From Aliiglaciecola sp. M165 (GTDB taxonomy: Bacteria > Pseudomonadota > Gammaproteobacteria > Enterobacterales > Alteromonadaceae): 64,000 bases of DNA. The position numbers were made by a program, and so were the translations under genes. Positions 1 to 7,921 of the stretch are shown here, piece after piece (the first letter of the stretch is position 1; each line of letters opens with the position of its first letter). The stretch lies in assembly GCF_007197995.1 (NCBI RefSeq), contig NZ_VKKH01000005.1:124001-188000 (forward strand), read 5' to 3'. Below the pieces are notes generated by a model that was not told where the DNA came from, did not search any database, and was given only the letters and a program-made list of their open reading frames with translations.

Positions 1-3000
1 ATTAAGGAAGATGGTCAAGCACTGTCGCTAACTTGGCAACACAGTCGTGGAGACAACTTGCTACCATGCCAAGCGACGTTCGTGCCGATGTTTAAAGGCC
101 AGGAGTTCGATTCCATTTTGTGCATATGGACCGATTTGCGCGCACTCAAAAAAGCCGATGCTGAGCGTATGGAAGCGATTAATCTCCATCAAGCTGCAGA
201 ACGCCTGATTGTTGAAAAGCAGCAACTCCTTGAAAGCAGCCAGGATCAGTTGGCAAGCAAAGTAAGAACCTTGTCTGATACGCAAACCAAACTGCAAGCT
301 GCCAAAGAAGATTTATCCGATAAAGAGTCTGAAATATCAGATCTACAGCAAGCCCATCAAAACATTACCGAGCATTTAAATAAGTTACAGCAAGACTATC
401 AGCAAAGTAGAGATTCTCTGGCGAGCAGTGAAAAAGCTAATGAAGATCTTGCCGAGCAACTTGAACAATCAAGCAAACGCGTCAATGGCCTTGAGCGACA
501 ACGCAACCAGATCGCAAATGAGTTGCAATACAGTGAGAAGAAATACAAAGACGCGCAGCGTGAATTGGAAGAGAGCGAAGAGACCGCCAGAAGATTAGAA
601 CAAGAGCGAGAAGAGCAACAGTCGAAAATGTCAGAGTTTGTTGGCGAGATCGATAGCTTAAAAACCTCTATTGAGCAAAAAGACCAACAAATTGCTGATG
701 TTAGCGGTCAAATTAATGCCTTACAGTCTCAGCTCACCAGTTCATCTGAAGCCAGTCAAAAACTACGTGAGCAACTCATAAATCAACGTAAAGCTAGCGA
801 ACTTGCTGAGCAACAACGCAGAGAGCTTGAGCAGACTTGTTTTGTTGCCCAATCCGAACTATCAAACAAAGCCCGCCATATCGACCACTTGCAACATGAA
901 ATGGACAAATTTGAAGAAATGTCCAATCAGCAAAAAGGCGACATGGAAAAACAACAAGCCTTGTTACAGCAAGAACTCGAAACCAAGCAACAACAGTTAC
1001 AATCCACCATGCAGGCACTGGACGAAACCAAACGGTTGTCTGAGCAAGAAAAGGCTGAAAAAGAAGCCCAACAAGAGCGCTTGCAAAAACTCCAAGAGGA
1101 ACTTGCTGAGGTCGAACGCAATAGTGAAGAGCAACAACGGAAAATTGCTGAAGCCGATCAACAGTGGCGTGAGCAACAACGTTCGTTACAACAGGAACTG
1201 CAGGCTAAGCAGCAGAAACTGAATGAAACAGAACAGTTAATCAAACAACAGGAACAACAGGTTGAAGCGGAAAAAGTTGCCAAGGCGCAGCAGCAAAAAC
1301 TGTTTGAAAGACTACAGGCCGAATTGGAAGAAATGGAACGTCGCAGCGAAGAGCAGCAGCGACTGAAAAATGAAGAAGCCGAACAACGCTTACAAGAACA
1401 ACAAGCCAAGTGGCAGAAAGAACTTGAAGATAAACAACGTAAGCTGCAAGAGGCTGAAGAGAGCTTAAATCAAACAAGACAACAGACGGAGCAGGAAAAA
1501 GCGCGTCAAGAAGAGTTGATGACACAACTGCAGTCTGAACTGCAAGAAATGGAAAAACGCAGTGCACAGCAACAGCAAGCGATTTTAGAAGAAGCCGATC
1601 AACGCTGGAAAGAGAAACAGGATGCCTTGCAACAAGAACTGTTAGATAAGCAGCAACGGTTGCAGAAAACTGAACAAGCTCTGCAACAAACGACTGAACA
1701 AACTGAAGCTGAAAAGGCTGAACAACGTAAATTATTTGAACGTTTGCAAAGTGAATTGGCCGAAGTTGAACGCCGCAGCGAAGCGCAACAAAGACAGAAA
1801 ACGGAAGAGGCAGAAAAACGCCTTCAAGAACAGCAGCAGCAATGGCAACAAGAGTTAGAGTCCAAACAGCGTAAATTGCAAGAAACGGAACAACGACTCA
1901 ATCACGCCAAACAACAAACTGAAGCGGAGAAAGCCCAACAGATGCAGTTGAAAGAAAAACTGCAGACAGAAATGGCTGAAATCGAAAAACGCAGTGAAGA
2001 ACAGCAAAAGGCTATTCTCGAGGAAGCTGATCAAAGATGGAAAGCACAGCAAGAAGCGCTACAAAGAGAACTTGAGGCCAAGCAGCAAAAATTGATTGAG
2101 ACTGAACAGGCATTGCAGCAAACGGCACAACAAACTGAAGCAGAGAAGGCCGCGCGGGAGGAACAGCAACAGATCTTTGAAAAACTCCAAGCCGAACTGG
2201 CGGAAGTAGAGCAGCGCAGTGCTGAGCAACAACGAGAAATGCAAGAAAGTGACGAGCAATGGCAAAAACGTCAAGAGGCACTAAAACAAGAAGTGGAAGC
2301 AAAACAAGCACAGCTGCTTAATACACGTAAACAGTTGGATGAAAATCAGCGTCAAACCGATGCAGAAAAACGCGAACGCTTAGAGCAACAACAAAAGCTA
2401 CAGCAACTAAAAGTCGAATTAGCCGATGTCGAAAACCGCGCTTCGAAACAAAAGGAGATGTTGCAAGGTAGTGATGAGCAGTGGCGACAGCATCATGCAG
2501 AAATCGAAGAACAGAAAAAACAACTACAACAGGCACTGCAAGAAGCTGAGCAGCAAAACGCGCAAATGAAGCAGAAGCTATCCAGCAGCTTGCAGGAGCT
2601 GCAAAAAGCAGAATCTCAAGTGTCGACTACGCTTTCTGGTGAACAAAAACTTCAAGAAGAATTGGAACGAGCACGAAGCGAAGCGGAACAACTGCAACAA
2701 CGATTGAAGCAACAAGAACAACAAGAGTTGAAATTACAACAACAACTTGCCGAGCAACAAAAAGCACTGCAAAGCAGTGAGCAAAATATTTCAAATATGC
2801 GCCAAGAGCAGCAGCAACTGGCTCAGGAGTTGAATTCGATTCAAGAGGAATACGACCAAACAAAAGCCAGCTTAAACAAACAAGATAGTAATCAGTCTGA
2901 GCTAAACGAAAAACTTCAGCTGCTAGAAAAAGAATTAAATAGCAGCAAAGAGCAGATCGCTAACAAAGAGAGCGCTTTGCAAGACGCTCAAAAAGAACTT

Positions 3001-3483
3001 GAGTCTTCTCAGGAGAAACTGCAAGACAAAGAAAAAGCGTTGATAGAAGCACACAAAGAAGAACTTAAGCAGGCGCAAGAGCAACAACCTGAACAATCTC
3101 CTGCTGATATCCCAGATTTTGCCAGAATCGATATGCCAAAAGACCCACAGATATGGTTTGATTTACTGCCTTATCTACAGAAGAATCCGCCTAAGGAGTC
3201 TCTCGCTGTTGCATTAAGCGATTTGATGTCTGAATTAGAAACTTCTATGTACAGCATGGATTTAGCGGTGCAGGAAGACAACAACAGCGGTATTTTGATG
3301 CAAGCTAGAAAGCTTGGGCACGTCTGTCGTAAAGTCAACTCCATTCCACTTGATGATGTTGCGACGAGAATGGAAACTTTTTTCCAACAAGGTGAAGTTG
3401 ATAGTATTTCGATATTCTGGCCGAGTGTAAAAGAGTCGTTGATGACCACGCTTCGAGTTATTTACGCTCAGTTGCACAGTTAG
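1..3483 (+). CDS. PAS-domain giant coiled-coil protein with HPt-like C-terminus (5' end outside window)
   Basis: The reading frame is open from the first base, so the gene starts upstream; about 1160 residues are visible. The first ~50 visible residues (WQHSRGD, LPCQATFVPM, ending near DLRALKKADAER) look like the last strands of a PAS/PAC domain. About 980 residues of Gln/Glu/Lys/Arg-rich heptad sequence follow, including tandem 72-75-residue repeats. The last ~120 residues form a helical segment patterned like a histidine phosphotransfer domain, but the helix that should carry the phospho-accepting His reads ARKLGHVCRKV, with Arg at the usual His position. No kinase or ATPase motif is visible. 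I infer a sensory or scaffold protein. Upstream domains (membrane segments, kinase) cannot be seen. The next gene converges 12 bp downstream. Confidence 0.85.
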   Translation: MKEDGQALSLTWQHSRGDNLLPCQATFVPMFKGQEFDSILCIWTDLRALKKADAERMEAINLHQAAERLIVEKQQLLESSQDQLASKVRTLSDTQTKLQAAKEDLSDKESEISDLQQAHQNITEHLNKLQQDYQQSRDSLASSEKANEDLAEQLEQSSKRVNGLERQRNQIANELQYSEKKYKDAQRELEESEETARRLEQEREEQQSKMSEFVGEIDSLKTSIEQKDQQIADVSGQINALQSQLTSSSEASQKLREQLINQRKASELAEQQRRELEQTCFVAQSELSNKARHIDHLQHEMDKFEEMSNQQKGDMEKQQALLQQELETKQQQLQSTMQALDETKRLSEQEKAEKEAQQERLQKLQEELAEVERNSEEQQRKIAEADQQWREQQRSLQQELQAKQQKLNETEQLIKQQEQQVEAEKVAKAQQQKLFERLQAELEEMERRSEEQQRLKNEEAEQRLQEQQAKWQKELEDKQRKLQEAEESLNQTRQQTEQEKARQEELMTQLQSELQEMEKRSAQQQQAILEEADQRWKEKQDALQQELLDKQQRLQKTEQALQQTTEQTEAEKAEQRKLFERLQSELAEVERRSEAQQRQKTEEAEKRLQEQQQQWQQELESKQRKLQETEQRLNHAKQQTEAEKAQQMQLKEKLQTEMAEIEKRSEEQQKAILEEADQRWKAQQEALQRELEAKQQKLIETEQALQQTAQQTEAEKAAREEQQQIFEKLQAELAEVEQRSAEQQREMQESDEQWQKRQEALKQEVEAKQAQLLNTRKQLDENQRQTDAEKRERLEQQQKLQQLKVELADVENRASKQKEMLQGSDEQWRQHHAEIEEQKKQLQQALQEAEQQNAQMKQKLSSSLQELQKAESQVSTTLSGEQKLQEELERARSEAEQLQQRLKQQEQQELKLQQQLAEQQKALQSSEQNISNMRQEQQQLAQELNSIQEEYDQTKASLNKQDSNQSELNEKLQLLEKELNSSKEQIANKESALQDAQKELESSQEKLQDKEKALIEAHKEELKQAQEQQPEQSPADIPDFARIDMPKDPQIWFDLLPYLQKNPPKESLAVALSDLMSELETSMYSMDLAVQEDNNSGILMQARKLGHVCRKVNSIPLDDVATRMETFFQQGEVDSISIFWPSVKESLMTTLRVIYAQLHS
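1090..2406 (+). repeat. Six tandem coding repeats of 72-75 codons, with a two-unit super-repeat
   Basis: Each unit begins with LQxELxExExRS and continues through a Trp-containing segment to a TExEKA segment. Unit starts are at 1090, 1312, 1528, 1744, 1960 and 2185; a decayed seventh copy starts at 2407. Units 2 and 4 share EEAEQRLQEQQ-like cores, while units 3 and 5 share AILEEADQRWK. The true period therefore appears to be a pair of units, 144 codons (432 bp), that was later duplicated. Confidence 0.9.
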
Positions 3484-3495
3484 AATAATGTTCAA

Positions 3496-4440
3496 TTATT
3501 CTGTAAGAAGATAATTGAGCAAATGTTCGAAGCTTGCTGTACCAGGATGGATCCAATCAAAATGGCCGGCATCCTCGTCTATCTGAAAAGGAATGCCGGT
3601 AAAACGCACTTGGCTTTCATCGACAATCCCGTCTTGGCCACCACCAAACAAAAACGTTTGTGCACTCAGTGAACCTGTTTGCGGATTAGCCAAGGTATAT
3701 TGCTCAGGTAAATCTGCTGGGCGGCCGTTCATAAAACTCACAGCCAACGAATTGCAGCTTCCCTCCTGATCTGCGTAGGTAATCAAATTAGTTATCGCTG
3801 CCAAACCCACAACATTAAAATCCAAGTCTAAATTGGTGCGGGCCAATAGTGCCAGATGTCCGCCAGCAGAGTGTCCAACGATGCGGATTTTGCTTTGTGA
3901 TTGACTATAAATTTGCTGATAAATAAAACGGATTGCAGATTCAATATCTGTGTAGGTGCCCGGCCAACCGCCACCTTCATCACCCGTTGCACGATACTCG
4001 ATGGACCACACGGGGAAGCCATTTAAAGACAACGCTGTTGCCATAGGGTAACTCTGCGCCAGACGAAAACGGTTTGACCAACAGCCGCCGTGAATCAACA
4101 CGATGTTCGCAAGGTCTTGCCGTTGTTGCGTGTTTTGCGCAGGCCAATACTCAACAAATTGCAAACTGTCTTCACCATAAAAACGTTTTTGAGTTGACGG
4201 CTCATAATTAAGATTCAAAACATCGCCGTATGAAACTGAACGAGTTACGGCCGAATAAAGTTCGCGATGAAACTCTTGAATGTCAGGCGACATTTCCGGC
4301 GGTAGTGGCAGACTTGGTGCTTCGGGAGGGATAGGCTGCATTGGGTCAGCCTCTGTTACAGGAATATTGGTAGGATCAGACGATCCTCCAGAGCACCCCA
4401 GCAAGGTTAAAATGCTAATCAAGAGTAAGACAAATTTCAT
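3496..4440 (-). CDS. Lipoprotein alpha/beta-hydrolase (esterase, BD-FAE/HSL-like)
   Basis: 314 residues. The N-terminus is a lipoprotein signal with lipobox LLGC at about residues 13-16, followed by a Ser/Pro-rich linker, so the enzyme is probably anchored in the periplasm or outer membrane. The alpha/beta-hydrolase fold is shown by HGGCW (oxyanion loop) and the nucleophile elbow GHSAGG; a late Asp in GGGQDGIVDES and a His in EDAGHFDW complete a plausible triad. Family knowledge points to carboxylesterase or arylformamidase-type activity; the substrate is unknown. It starts with ATG and is transcribed divergently from the DUF1028 gene across a 123-bp spacer. Confidence 0.85.
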   Translation of the reverse strand: MKFVLLLISILTLLGCSGGSSDPTNIPVTEADPMQPIPPEAPSLPLPPEMSPDIQEFHRELYSAVTRSVSYGDVLNLNYEPSTQKRFYGEDSLQFVEYWPAQNTQQRQDLANIVLIHGGCWSNRFRLAQSYPMATALSLNGFPVWSIEYRATGDEGGGWPGTYTDIESAIRFIYQQIYSQSQSKIRIVGHSAGGHLALLARTNLDLDFNVVGLAAITNLITYADQEGSCNSLAVSFMNGRPADLPEQYTLANPQTGSLSAQTFLFGGGQDGIVDESQVRFTGIPFQIDEDAGHFDWIHPGTASFEHLLNYLLTE

Positions 4441-4563
4441 AACTATTTTATTCAGTGGCGATACATGGTTATACGCAAAATTTAATCATTAAGATTTAAA
4501 CCTTTGCATTGGTTGTTGCGACACATATATCTGACCACTACGCATCTACCATAAGGATATTCC

Positions 4564-5268
4564 ATGCTCAACATTAGCTCCCCATCTCGTTTTACAGTCG
4601 CTGTCGTTTTTTTATCGTTCATTGTTTTTTCAATTCCCGCACAAGCCACTTGGTCTATCATCGCCGTAGACAGAGATAAAGGCGATATTGGCATCGCTGG
4701 CGCGTCCTGCACATTTGATGTGTCAGGCATTGCCTCAGTTGTGCCAGGCAAAGGAGCTATTGTTGTTCAAGCAGCCAGCAACTATTTTGCTCGTATGCAA
4801 GGGGTTAAAATGATGCGCGAAGATGCTTCAGTTGAGAAAATCCTCGAGAGTATGAAGCAAGAAAACTTCACACCATCAAGGCAACAATACGGTGTCATAC
4901 TTTTATCAGAAGGTACAAAGCCGATGGTAGAAACAGGCCACGAAGTAAAAGGATTTAAAGGCGCGAAAATTGATAACGATGTTGCGGTGATGGGAAACAT
5001 CCTCGTCGGCCAAAAAGTATTAGACGATGCCTTTAACGCCTTTAAATCACCCGACCAGACCTCATTTGCTGAAAAAATGATGAGCGCATTACATGCCGGG
5101 GCAAAAGCAGGTGGCGATAGCCGCTGCGGTGAACAACGAGCGCGTTCAGCGTTTATTTCCATTTATTCTTCGCGCACGGAGGCCATTACAACATTGTCCG
5201 TTTATGGAACGGATGTCGGCGGAATGCCAGCTGTCGACCTGTTGGCGGAAAAATTTAGCAATCTATAA
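4564..5268 (+). CDS. DUF1028 family secreted protein (Ntn-hydrolase-like)
   Basis: 234 residues. A signal peptide ends near FSIPAQA, and the mature protein starts with TWSIIAVDRDKGDIG, then AGASCTFDVSG, the typical start of DUF1028 proteins, whose mature chain resembles N-terminal nucleophile hydrolases. GGDSRCGEQRARSAF near residue 180 is the second conserved block of the family. An AAGGAT ribosome site lies about 7 nt before the ATG. DUF1028 members are often found near amidases or peptidases; the substrate is not established, so I assign only an exported probable hydrolase. A perfect 12-bp hairpin lies 60 bp downstream. Confidence 0.85.
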   Translation: MLNISSPSRFTVAVVFLSFIVFSIPAQATWSIIAVDRDKGDIGIAGASCTFDVSGIASVVPGKGAIVVQAASNYFARMQGVKMMREDASVEKILESMKQENFTPSRQQYGVILLSEGTKPMVETGHEVKGFKGAKIDNDVAVMGNILVGQKVLDDAFNAFKSPDQTSFAEKMMSALHAGAKAGGDSRCGEQRARSAFISIYSSRTEAITTLSVYGTDVGGMPAVDLLAEKFSNL

Positions 5269-5328
5269 GACGTAAAAATCATTGTTGTATCGTGATTGCA
5301 GATATTAAAATTCGTTTTAAGCGCGGTG

Positions 5329-5357
5329 CATAACCCTAATTTTGTATTAGGGTTATG
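5329..5357. other. Perfect 12-bp hairpin downstream of the DUF1028 gene
   Basis: CATAACCCTAAT and ATTAGGGTTATG flank a 5-nt loop (TTTGT). It is placed where a terminator would be, but neither strand shows a long T tract, so it may be a weak terminator or an RNA-stabilising 3' hairpin. A second, imperfect stem-loop (arms 5384-5393 and 5410-5419) lies between it and the next gene. Confidence 0.6.
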
Positions 5358-5463
5358 TCGTTTGAGAGATAGCAGACCACACTCGTTGTTGGTATCATCC
5401 TGCCTTTTTACTAACAACGATAATGCTTCGCTGAAGCACGTGTCTACTGGAAAATAACGCGCC

Positions 5464-5682
5464 ATGCAAAACCAGATTGTTTATCAATTCCCATCCGCGC
5501 AAGTTGCTAATCGCTTTTTAAACGAAGTTAACTCATCACGTCTGCCTGATATAAAAGCTAAATTATTCAAAGGGTCTGACAAAGTACAGGTTGTTTATCA
5601 CTATGCTGATGGCGGATTTGACAGCACCAGTGCGGATCTGGATGACTTAGCTAACCGTTATGAAGGTAGCGAAGTCAGTTGA
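5464..5682 (+). CDS. Small conserved-looking hypothetical protein
   Basis: 72 residues, starting with ATG. It has no signal peptide or membrane segment and looks like a small alpha/beta domain: a strand (QIVYQFPS), a helix (AQVANRFLNEVNS), then strands (KAKLFKG, KVQVVYHY) and a helix (SADLDDLANRYEG). I do not recognise the family. The compact, well-formed pattern and the monocistronic position with flanking hairpins support a real gene. 195 bp of non-coding DNA precedes it and 238 bp follows. Confidence 0.65.
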   Translation: MQNQIVYQFPSAQVANRFLNEVNSSRLPDIKAKLFKGSDKVQVVYHYADGGFDSTSADLDDLANRYEGSEVS

Positions 5683-5920
5683 CATAAAGCAGATTTACCA
5701 GCTTTTCTGCATGTCGACTTGTTTTTCATTTCTTTTCTCACTTGCTGCACACTTTTACTAAACGCCTAACTTGGATTCTGACGACAAAATATATACGCTA
5801 GACAGGCATGATGGGAAAGATAACAATAAAGCGCTTTTCTCTTAATATATTGAGGCGGTTGAGCACAGACTTTTAGTTCCTCAGAAATACTAATTGGTCA
5901 TTTTCAAGGAGTTTCGATAA

Positions 5921-6745
5921 ATGACATTCGCAAAAATATTTTACGGCCCGATCATCGGATTTTTCGGGATCGCATTGTCTATATTCGCTGGCTTTAATCA
6001 TAAAGGGTGGAGCTTGTTAGTTTATTCGCTTAGTAGTGCGTTCGCATTTTCCATCGCCATTTTCCTTATGTATCTCATTGCAATTCGTCGTAAACATACT
6101 TTTTTTGGATGGGAGAGAGGCGCAAAGATTAACTTGGTTATTCCTTCATACTGGAATAGAAACGAATATGACCCAAAAGCGCTAGAAAAAGAGTATCGTT
6201 ATTACAAAAAAAGTAATGGTGAAAAAACATGGCTGATCGGTGCCACAACTTACCCATTGACCAGCACAGGTGGAACATCACTGGCGTGCAATCTCACTGC
6301 ACTTATCGCATGTGAAGTAACGCGAGAGATAGAAGTTAAAGGTGATGAAGAAGATCTGCGCAATGTAATTGGAACCAAAATATGTATAGGTAGCCCAACG
6401 TCCAACACGCTAACTGGGAAAGTTCTCAACGTGTTACCCCAGAATCGTGCCATCACATTCACATCCAAAACAATGAAATGCTGGCTAAGTGACGAACCTT
6501 ATGTCGCTACTACCCAGTACGATTTTGCCATTTTAGCAAGGATGAAATATCAATCGGACATACATTTTGTTTGTGCCGGTATCGATGAAGAAGGTTCTGT
6601 CGCTGCAGGCAGATTGCTCGCATCAAAATGGAAATCATTGCCAAACGATAACTTTGTCATCGTTTACAAAGTGGAGAAAAACTCTTTTGATGCTGAGGAG
6701 TGTGTAAAGATTATTAATCAAAATGGCGAGTGGGTTAACTTCTAG
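5921..6745 (+). CDS. Unrecognised protein: two N-terminal membrane segments plus cytoplasmic alpha/beta domain
   Basis: 274 residues. An AAGGAG ribosome site lies about 12 nt before the ATG. Two hydrophobic segments (about residues 5-25 and 30-55) are followed by a soluble domain. That domain contains LVIPSYW, GGTSLACNLTALIACEV, then ICIGSPTSNTLTGKVL, and later a YDFAILARM ... FVCAGIDEEGSVAAGRLLA segment. The order of strand, Gly-rich loop and helix suggests a Rossmann-like nucleotide- or ligand-binding fold (inference). I recognise no family and assign no function. It converges on the diguanylate cyclase gene so tightly that the two stop codons share the tetranucleotide CTAG at 6742-6745. 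Confidence 0.7.
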   Translation: MTFAKIFYGPIIGFFGIALSIFAGFNHKGWSLLVYSLSSAFAFSIAIFLMYLIAIRRKHTFFGWERGAKINLVIPSYWNRNEYDPKALEKEYRYYKKSNGEKTWLIGATTYPLTSTGGTSLACNLTALIACEVTREIEVKGDEEDLRNVIGTKICIGSPTSNTLTGKVLNVLPQNRAITFTSKTMKCWLSDEPYVATTQYDFAILARMKYQSDIHFVCAGIDEEGSVAAGRLLASKWKSLPNDNFVIVYKVEKNSFDAEECVKIINQNGEWVNF

Positions 6746-7902
6746 GTATTTTGCCCAAACACTTCACATCGATTACGGCCCGCTTGCTTAGCTTGATATA
6801 ATGCCACATCGGCCTGATGAATTATTTTTTTAGGATCTAATGGGTTGCTGGCAATTAGATGGACAACACCTATGCTGACTGTTACCAGTCTATGGGGGCT
6901 GGCCTCATTATGTTTGTGAGGTATCGAAAGTTGCGCAATTTTTTGTTGTAGGTGATTTATACTTTCTTGTATCTCATTAAGTGATACCGAGGGTATTATG
7001 ACTGCAAATTCTTCACCTCCCAATCGCGCTACCATTTCGCCTGAGCGTTGAAAATGGCTCTGCATGCATGAGGCTAATTCCTGCAAACACTTGTCGCCTT
7101 CTACATGCCCATATTCATCGTTGAACAATTTAAAATGGTCCACATCGATTAGTACAAGTGTCAACTCAGAGTTTAGTCGAGCGCTTCGTTTTAGTTCTTG
7201 CAAAAAATGCTGATCAAAAGCACGACGATTTGCCAATCCGGTAAGACCATCGAGCAGTGACAAGCGCCTGAGCTTTGCTTCCACCTCTTCTCTGACTTCA
7301 ATCTCTTGCGCAAGCCGTTCGTTCAATCGTAAGGCTGAAACAAATTGTTTATTGACCGGTCGCACAGTCTTTAAGGTGACTGCTGAGTATAACAGTATCG
7401 CCAATATTATTGCATGATTGAGGCTACTTGGATGTAATGCCAACATGACTAAACAAGGAATAATAAGCGGAAAAGAAAACATTAAAAACACTCTGAAACT
7501 TGAAGCGTATCCAATTGCCGCGCTACTACAGATACCAAAAACGACAAGCGTTACCAACAATGCATATTCAGGAATAGAAAACGCTCCAAAGGCTACCCAG
7601 AAAAAACCATATAAGGCACCCTGAATGATTGCCAGAATAATAAACAGATTGTGCCATTTAGAAATATTTAGGACAGCGTCCTGACGCTGTTTGAAACGAA
7701 GAAATACGGGAATACGCGCCAAGGCAACGGTAGAATGCACAATCAACCAGGTGATGAGCAATATATGCTCAACTTCATTACGGAATAGCCAACAAAGTAA
7801 TGCACCTGCAAAGGGATGGCTAACTGCAATTGTGTAGGAATTGTTGTACAAACTTTCAACTTGCTTGACTTCGATTCGTAGCTTAATAGCTTGATTATCC
7901 AT
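6742..7902 (-). CDS. Membrane diguanylate cyclase (GGDEF), five to six TM segments
   Basis: 386 residues. Hydrophobic helices span about residues 25-180 and form an unassigned membrane sensor module; a short linker coiled coil (about 190-212) leads into a GGDEF domain (about 215-382). The active-site motif is GGEEF at 295-299, with the DxDHFK metal/substrate signature at 253-258. The allosteric inhibitory motif, normally RxxD just upstream, reads RSGE (286-289), so product inhibition may be weakened (inference). It should synthesise c-di-GMP from two GTP at the inner membrane. Its ATG follows the stop of the next upstream cyclase by 19 bp, suggesting co-transcription. Confidence 0.93.
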   Translation of the reverse strand: MDNQAIKLRIEVKQVESLYNNSYTIAVSHPFAGALLCWLFRNEVEHILLITWLIVHSTVALARIPVFLRFKQRQDAVLNISKWHNLFIILAIIQGALYGFFWVAFGAFSIPEYALLVTLVVFGICSSAAIGYASSFRVFLMFSFPLIIPCLVMLALHPSSLNHAIILAILLYSAVTLKTVRPVNKQFVSALRLNERLAQEIEVREEVEAKLRRLSLLDGLTGLANRRAFDQHFLQELKRSARLNSELTLVLIDVDHFKLFNDEYGHVEGDKCLQELASCMQSHFQRSGEMVARLGGEEFAVIIPSVSLNEIQESINHLQQKIAQLSIPHKHNEASPHRLVTVSIGVVHLIASNPLDPKKIIHQADVALYQAKQAGRNRCEVFGQNT

Positions 7903-7921
7903 TTAGCAAAATCTCCCGCTA

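Noticed and set aside
794-2863. Many long open frames on the opposite strand and in other frames of the coiled-coil gene
   Set aside because: They follow from the repeated CAG/CAA/GAA codon composition and recur with the repeat period; none has a start site or domain.
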